Assembly (NCBI GenBank): GCA_016189825.1
Contig: JACPRR010000019.1
Coordinates: forward strand, 1-10,746
Source of the DNA: Chloroflexota bacterium
GTDB taxonomy: Bacteria; Chloroflexota; Dehalococcoidia; JACPPY01
Reading direction: 5' to 3'
Length of the DNA: 10,746 nucleotides
The position numbers and the translations under genes are program-made. Below, piece after piece: positions 6,762-10,746 of this stretch. How positions within the stretch are numbered: the stretch's first letter is position 1; every line of letters begins with the position of its first letter. Below the pieces are notes generated by a model. It saw only the letters and a list, made by a program, of their open reading frames with translations, made no database searches and had not been told where the DNA came from.

Positions 6762-9041
6762 ATGGTAACAACCGAAGCTGTGCCGAAGACGCCATTCCAG
6801 GTGACCGATTTCAAAAAGGGCAACGAGATGGCTGCCGTCGCCGCCAGGCAGATCAACTATCACCTTATGGGCTACTATCCCATCACCCCATCGACTGAGA
6901 TCGCCGAGGAACTGGACGAAATGTACGCTGAGGGCCAGCACGAGATACGGATGGTCCCGGCCGACGGCGAACACGGCGCGGCTGGCATCTGCTATGGCGC
7001 CGCGGTAGGCGGCGGACGCGTGCTCAACGCGACCAGCGCCAACGGCCTTCTTTTTGCCATGGAGCAGTTGCCGGTACAGTCAGGAACCCGCTTCCCGATG
7101 GTGCTCAATGTGGTGACTCGCTCGGTAAGTGGCCCCCTCGACATCCGGGGCGACCACTCGGACATCATGATGGCCCTGAACTGCGGGTGGATAATACTGC
7201 TCGCCCGCGACCCACAGGCGGTATACGACATGAATGTCATGGCAGTGAGAATAGGCGAGCATCCCGAGGTCCGGCTGCCGGTCATCGTTGCCGCCGATGG
7301 GTTCTTCACCAGCCATCAGAAACGCCGGGTACGGCATTTCAAAGACCCCCAGGTCGTTCGTGACTTCGTCGGCCAACCGCTGACGCCGGTCACCGCGCTC
7401 GACCCGCACAATCCGGTGACGATCGGCCCCTATATGAATGACCCCGACCTGATAAACAACAAATACCAGCTTCATCTAGCCATGGAAGCGGCAGAGAAAG
7501 TCATCCCGCTCATTTTCCGTGAGTGGGGCTCCCTGTCTGGTCGGTACTACCTTCCCGTGGAGGAATACCAGATGCAGGACGCGGAAGCTGCGCTGTTCCT
7601 GCTTAACTCAGCGGCTGAAACGGCCAAGGACGCAGTCGACAGGCTCCGCGCCGAAGGTCTTCCCGTCGGCCTGGTTAGCCCCAATGTCATCAGGCCCTTC
7701 CCCGCGGCCGCCGTCAGACAGGCGCTCCGCGCTACCAGATCAGTGCTTATCGCGGACCGCGCGGATTCATATGGCGCCCATGGCGGCAACATGACAATCG
7801 AGGTCAAAGCAGCGCTCAAAGACGACCCGCTGAACCATACCAGGTGCATATCGCGCATCTACGGCCTGGGTGGAAAAGACTTCTATGCGGAAGATGCCGA
7901 AAAGCTGCTCCGGCTGGCCCTCGGAGGCGCGAAGCCGGGCCAGGCATACGTGGCTTTCGACTACTTCGGCGTCACGCCGGGGAACCCGGAACTCAAGCTT
8001 AGCCGGCTCCAGCCGGCGTTGACAAAGGCCGACACCACTCAAGGCGTGGTCAAAGCTGCGTGGGACGAAAAGGCAGGCAAGGTAAAGGTATCCGTACTGG
8101 GCCCGCGCCAGCTCACTTCCGTGCCTGGACGCATAGCGCCGGGACACGGCGCCTGTCCCGGCTGCGGGATCTTCCCCAGCCTCAACCAGTTCCTCAAGGG
8201 AATAGAAGGGCACGTCGTGCTCCTGTTTCAAACGGGCTGCGGCATGGTGGTTACCACCGGCTACCCATACAGCTCACACCGGGTAACCTACGTGCACAAT
8301 CTCTTCCAGAATGGCGCGGCTACCCTCTCCGGCCTAGTGGAGATGTACCGCGAAAAGATACGGCGGGGTGAGTACCCCCACGAGGAGATCACTTTCATCA
8401 TGGTCAGCGGAGACGGCGGCATGGATATCGGCATGGGATCTTTGATCGGCGCCGCTCTGCGCGGCCACCCCATGATCGTGCTGGAATACGACAACGAAGG
8501 CTACATGAACACCGGGAACCAGCAGAGCTACGCGACGCCGCTCGGGCACGCAACCTCGACCAGTCACGTGGGCCCCGCGGAAGGGGGCAAGGCGTTCCAC
8601 CACAAGGACACAGCCCAGATAATGGCTGCCACGCACATCCCCTACGTTTTCACCAGTGTGGAGGGTCTGGGGACGGACCTCGTGCGAAAGGCGGCGAAGG
8701 CGCAGTGGTATGCGAGAAAGGGGAGTTTTGCGTACGGCAAGGTGCTGAGCGTCTGCCCGCTGAGCTGGCGCTACGAAGAGCGCACTGGCACAAGAGTGGT
8801 GAAAGCAGCAGTAGACTGCTGCCTGTTTCCGGTGTACGAGGTTGAGAACGGCAAGACGACAATCACCTATAACCCGGAAGAACGGAACAAGCGAATACCG
8901 GTGTCGGAATGGCTGGGCATGATGGGCAAGTCGAAACACCTCCTGAAGCCAGAGCATGCGCAGACCTTGCGCGACCTGGAACAGGAGGTCGAACGAAGAT
9001 GGCGGCGGCTGAAAGCCATGCACGATCACCCGCTGCTGTGA
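6762..9041 (+). CDS. Pyruvate:ferredoxin oxidoreductase, alpha-beta fusion subunit
   Basis: This 759-residue protein fuses the alpha and beta subunits of a pyruvate:ferredoxin oxidoreductase, which interconverts pyruvate plus CoA with acetyl-CoA, CO2 and reduced ferredoxin. The alpha part (about 1-430) has PITPST at 40-45, E70 in DGEHGAAG as the likely TPP-activating glutamate, and R120 before a GDHSD motif as a likely substrate-binding arginine. The beta part (about 455-759) has the TPP/Mg site GDGG (D551) with N578 in YDNEGYMNTG, plus C465, C468, C493 and C665 as probable ligands of a [4Fe-4S] cluster. The NTGNQQSYATPLG segment resembles PorB more than 2-oxoglutarate enzymes. The ATG at 6762 is used. 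A GTG at 6756 has a better-spaced AGGGA and is a real alternative. An in-frame ATG at 6681 overlaps the previous gene and adds unrelated residues. aspA follows after 25 nt. Confidence 0.92.
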   Translation: MVTTEAVPKTPFQVTDFKKGNEMAAVAARQINYHLMGYYPITPSTEIAEELDEMYAEGQHEIRMVPADGEHGAAGICYGAAVGGGRVLNATSANGLLFAMEQLPVQSGTRFPMVLNVVTRSVSGPLDIRGDHSDIMMALNCGWIILLARDPQAVYDMNVMAVRIGEHPEVRLPVIVAADGFFTSHQKRRVRHFKDPQVVRDFVGQPLTPVTALDPHNPVTIGPYMNDPDLINNKYQLHLAMEAAEKVIPLIFREWGSLSGRYYLPVEEYQMQDAEAALFLLNSAAETAKDAVDRLRAEGLPVGLVSPNVIRPFPAAAVRQALRATRSVLIADRADSYGAHGGNMTIEVKAALKDDPLNHTRCISRIYGLGGKDFYAEDAEKLLRLALGGAKPGQAYVAFDYFGVTPGNPELKLSRLQPALTKADTTQGVVKAAWDEKAGKVKVSVLGPRQLTSVPGRIAPGHGACPGCGIFPSLNQFLKGIEGHVVLLFQTGCGMVVTTGYPYSSHRVTYVHNLFQNGAATLSGLVEMYREKIRRGEYPHEEITFIMVSGDGGMDIGMGSLIGAALRGHPMIVLEYDNEGYMNTGNQQSYATPLGHATSTSHVGPAEGGKAFHHKDTAQIMAATHIPYVFTSVEGLGTDLVRKAAKAQWYARKGSFAYGKVLSVCPLSWRYEERTGTRVVKAAVDCCLFPVYEVENGKTTITYNPEERNKRIPVSEWLGMMGKSKHLLKPEHAQTLRDLEQEVERRWRRLKAMHDHPLL

Positions 9042-9055
9042 ATGGGACCATGCCA

Positions 9056-9061
9056 GAGGTG
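9056..9061 (+). promoter_or_regulatory. Ribosome binding site of aspA
   Basis: GAGGTG lies 5 nt before the ATG at 9067, inside the 25-nt gap after the oxidoreductase gene. It fixes the aspA start and supports translation from a shared transcript. Confidence 0.6.
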
Positions 9062-9066
9062 TTGCC

Positions 9067-10458
9067 ATGGTACAGTTGACGAAACAGACCCGGAAGGAAA
9101 CGGATTCCCTCGGGGAAAAGGAAGTGCCCGCTCAGGCGCGCTACGGCGTCCAGACCACCCGTGCGATTGAGAACTTCCCCATCAGCGGGCTCAAGATGAA
9201 TCCGGCGATGATACGGGCCATCGGCCGGGTGAAGCAGGCTGCGGCAGAGGCCAACATGACACTGGGCCGGTTGGACGCCCGGATCGGGCAAGCCATCGCC
9301 CGGGCGGCAGCCGAGGTTGCCGAGGGCAAGTGGAACGACCAATTCCCCGTCGATGTCTTCCAGGCGGGCGCCGGCGTGTCGTTCAACATGAACGCGAATG
9401 AAGTCATCGCCAACCGCGCCATCGAGATACTCGGCGGCGCCACGGGGGACTACACTGTTGTCCATCCGAATGACCATGTAAACATGTCGCAGTCTACGAA
9501 CGACGTGTTCCCCACGGCGCTTCGCCTCGCAGCGCTCAGCCTCGGCGGGCGGCTGCTCGCAGAAATGAACGATCTGGAGAAGGCCTTCCGCGTCAAGGCC
9601 GCCGAATTCGACACGGTGATAAAACCCGGCAGGACGCACCTGCAGGACGCGGTGCCGGTGCGCATGGGGCAGGAGTTCGGGGCCTACGCCGCGTCAATCC
9701 ACCGATGGATTGAGCACCTCCGCCACATGACTGAGTCTCTCGCTGAGGTGGGGCTCGGCGGCACTGCGATTGGCACCGGGATAAACGCGCCTCCAGGGTA
9801 TCCGTCCAGCGTCGTCGGACGCCTGAGCGAACTGACCGGCATCGAACTCAGGGAATCTCCGGATCGGATCGAGGCTACTCAAAGCACGGCGTCTTTTGCT
9901 GGCGTGTCCGGGTCGCTGAGGCTGCTGGCCCTGGAGCTGGTGCGCATCAGCAACGACCTGCGCCTGATGGCCTCCGGGCCAAATACCGGGCTCGGCGAAA
10001 TCAACCTTCCCGCAGTGCAACCCGGGTCATCCATCATGCCGGGTAAGGTAAACCCGGCCATCGCCGAGGCCGTGGCCATGGTCTGCTTCCAGGTAATCGG
10101 AAATGACCTGTCCATCTCGATGGCGACCCAGGCGGGACAGCTCGAGCTGAATGTGATGACGCCGGCAATCGCCTACAACCTGCTGCAATCGATCGAGATC
10201 ATGACCAGCGCCGCGCAGGTGCTGCGGCAACGGTGCGTGGAGGGTATCACCGCCAACGCGGAACACTGCCAGCGCACGGCGGAGCGCAGCCTCGGGATGG
10301 CAACGGTGCTTAACCGCTATGTGGGGTACGACATGGCAGCCAGGATAGCGCAGCAATCGCTGGCCACGGGGCGCAGCATGCGCGAATTGGTGCTGGAGAA
10401 AGGACTGATGACCAGGGACCAGGTCGACATGGCATTCGACCTGTCAAGGATCACGTAG
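9067..10458 (+). CDS. aspA: Aspartate ammonia-lyase (aspartase)
   Basis: Aspartase reversibly converts L-aspartate to fumarate and ammonia in the cytoplasm, normally as a homotetramer. The 463-residue length fits the family (about 465-480). Family marks in order are: an N-terminal LGEKEVPAQARYG and RAIENFPISG; NPNDHVN-like HPNDHVNMSQSTND at about 137-150; H191 in GRTHLQDAVPV; and the flexible catalytic loop GSSIMPGKVNP at 320-330, with S321 as the expected general base and K327 and N329 as carboxylate ligands. Fumarase class II and argininosuccinate lyase share the superfamily. The RAIENFPI start, the GAGVSFNMNANEV motif, the GLGEINLPAVQPGSS segment and the CFQVIGND stretch match aspartase rather than fumarase. 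It sits 25 nt after the oxidoreductase and 20 nt before a phosphoribosyltransferase gene, so it is probably cotranscribed with both. Activity on aspartate versus a close analogue is not proven by sequence. Confidence 0.9.
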   Translation: MVQLTKQTRKETDSLGEKEVPAQARYGVQTTRAIENFPISGLKMNPAMIRAIGRVKQAAAEANMTLGRLDARIGQAIARAAAEVAEGKWNDQFPVDVFQAGAGVSFNMNANEVIANRAIEILGGATGDYTVVHPNDHVNMSQSTNDVFPTALRLAALSLGGRLLAEMNDLEKAFRVKAAEFDTVIKPGRTHLQDAVPVRMGQEFGAYAASIHRWIEHLRHMTESLAEVGLGGTAIGTGINAPPGYPSSVVGRLSELTGIELRESPDRIEATQSTASFAGVSGSLRLLALELVRISNDLRLMASGPNTGLGEINLPAVQPGSSIMPGKVNPAIAEAVAMVCFQVIGNDLSISMATQAGQLELNVMTPAIAYNLLQSIEIMTSAAQVLRQRCVEGITANAEHCQRTAERSLGMATVLNRYVGYDMAARIAQQSLATGRSMRELVLEKGLMTRDQVDMAFDLSRIT

Positions 10459-10478
10459 AAAGGTAGGGTGAACTAGAC

Positions 10479-10746
10479 ATGGTGGTGCTGGTGACCCACG
10501 AACGACCATATTATCTGGACAGGACGGAGGCTGGGAGGCAACTCGCCGTCAGACTCGGCGGATACCAAGGCAACTGCGTCGTCTTCGGTGTGCCAAATGG
10601 CGGCATGCCGGTGGCCGCGGAGATCGCCAGGCGCCTCGGCGCCGATCTGGACGCAGTCGTGGTCCGCAAGCTGCCGATTCCCTTCAACCCCGAGGCCGGC
10701 TACGGCGCCATGGCCAACGACGGGCTTCCAGTGTACAACAGGCCAC
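10479..10746 (+). CDS. Predicted phosphoribosyltransferase, COG1926 type (partial, runs off the right edge)
   Basis: The frame from the ATG at 10479 is open for 89 codons to the window edge, out of about 210-230 expected. It begins MVVLVTHERPYYLDRTEAGRQ, then carries a VVFGVPNGGMPVAAEIARRLG segment split across the PRTase core, and VVVRKLPIPFNPEAGYGAM. The 'P-x-GG-x-PVA' strand-loop and the 'VRK' followed by a Gly-rich stretch are typical of COG1926 phosphoribosyltransferases, whose substrate is usually unknown. The PRPP-binding acidic motif would lie beyond the edge. AGGG at 10465-10468 is 10 nt ahead of the start. The 20-nt gap after aspA suggests cotranscription. Many family members read PRGG where this one reads PNGG, a minor variation of unknown effect. 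Confidence 0.85.
   Translation, partial: MVVLVTHERPYYLDRTEAGRQLAVRLGGYQGNCVVFGVPNGGMPVAAEIARRLGADLDAVVVRKLPIPFNPEAGYGAMANDGLPVYNRP

Noticed and set aside
8334..9639. Long minus-strand open frames over the beta domain and aspA
   Set aside because: They are antisense shadows of conserved enzymes, with low-complexity, Arg/His-rich translations and no ribosome sites of note.
9067..10458. Class II fumarase as an alternative to aspartase
   Set aside because: The superfamily loop is shared, but the N-terminal RAIENFPI, the GAGVSFNMNANEV and CFQVIGND segments match aspartase better.
1..10746. A previously undescribed defence or mobile system
   Set aside because: Every complete gene belongs to a familiar housekeeping, regulatory, stress or metabolic family, and I see no repeat arrays, nucleases, toxins or unknown gene clusters.

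Overview
The window looks like chromosomal DNA from a GC-rich anaerobic bacterium. My best guess is a Chloroflexota member of the Dehalococcoidia type. That guess rests on the style of the ferredoxin-dependent 2-oxoacid oxidoreductase, the Mfd sequence and the IS1380-like transposase start, not on a database search, so treat it as low to moderate confidence. All complete genes are on the + strand. The only minus-strand gene is a fragment at the left edge.

Layout. (1) 1-109, minus: the first 36 codons of a probable IS1380-family transposase, with a perfect AGGAGG ribosome site, so an insertion sequence probably ends just upstream of mfd. (2) 283-3777: mfd, the transcription-repair coupling factor. 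(3) 3778-4018: an intergenic region with a 45-nt block (3811-3855) that recurs before the next gene, and a near-consensus promoter overlapping a small palindrome. (4) 4019-4720: an orphan OmpR/PhoB-type response regulator. (5) 4721-4870: an intergenic region with the second copy of the 45-nt block and a small hairpin. (6) 4871-5374: a universal stress protein. (7) 5375-5616: an intergenic region holding an 80-bp palindromic MITE-like repeat. (8) 5617-10746: a tight run of four genes with gaps of 38, 25 and 20 nt. It encodes a gamma-delta fusion and an alpha-beta fusion of a pyruvate:ferredoxin-type oxidoreductase, aspartate ammonia-lyase (aspA), and the first 89 codons of a COG1926-type phosphoribosyltransferase cut by the window edge.

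Working together. The two fused polypeptides supply all four functional modules of a pyruvate:ferredoxin oxidoreductase (gamma, 2x[4Fe-4S] delta, alpha, TPP-binding beta). Aspartase next door links aspartate to fumarate and ammonia, so the run looks like a central carbon and amino-acid cassette of an anaerobe. The regulator and the stress protein share an upstream sequence block and may belong to one regulon.

I see no defence system, CRISPR array, tRNA, rRNA or clearly novel multi-gene system. The observations most worth following are the duplicated 45-nt upstream block, the promoter/palindrome arrangement before the regulator, the gamma-delta plus alpha-beta split of the oxidoreductase, and the palindromic repeat.
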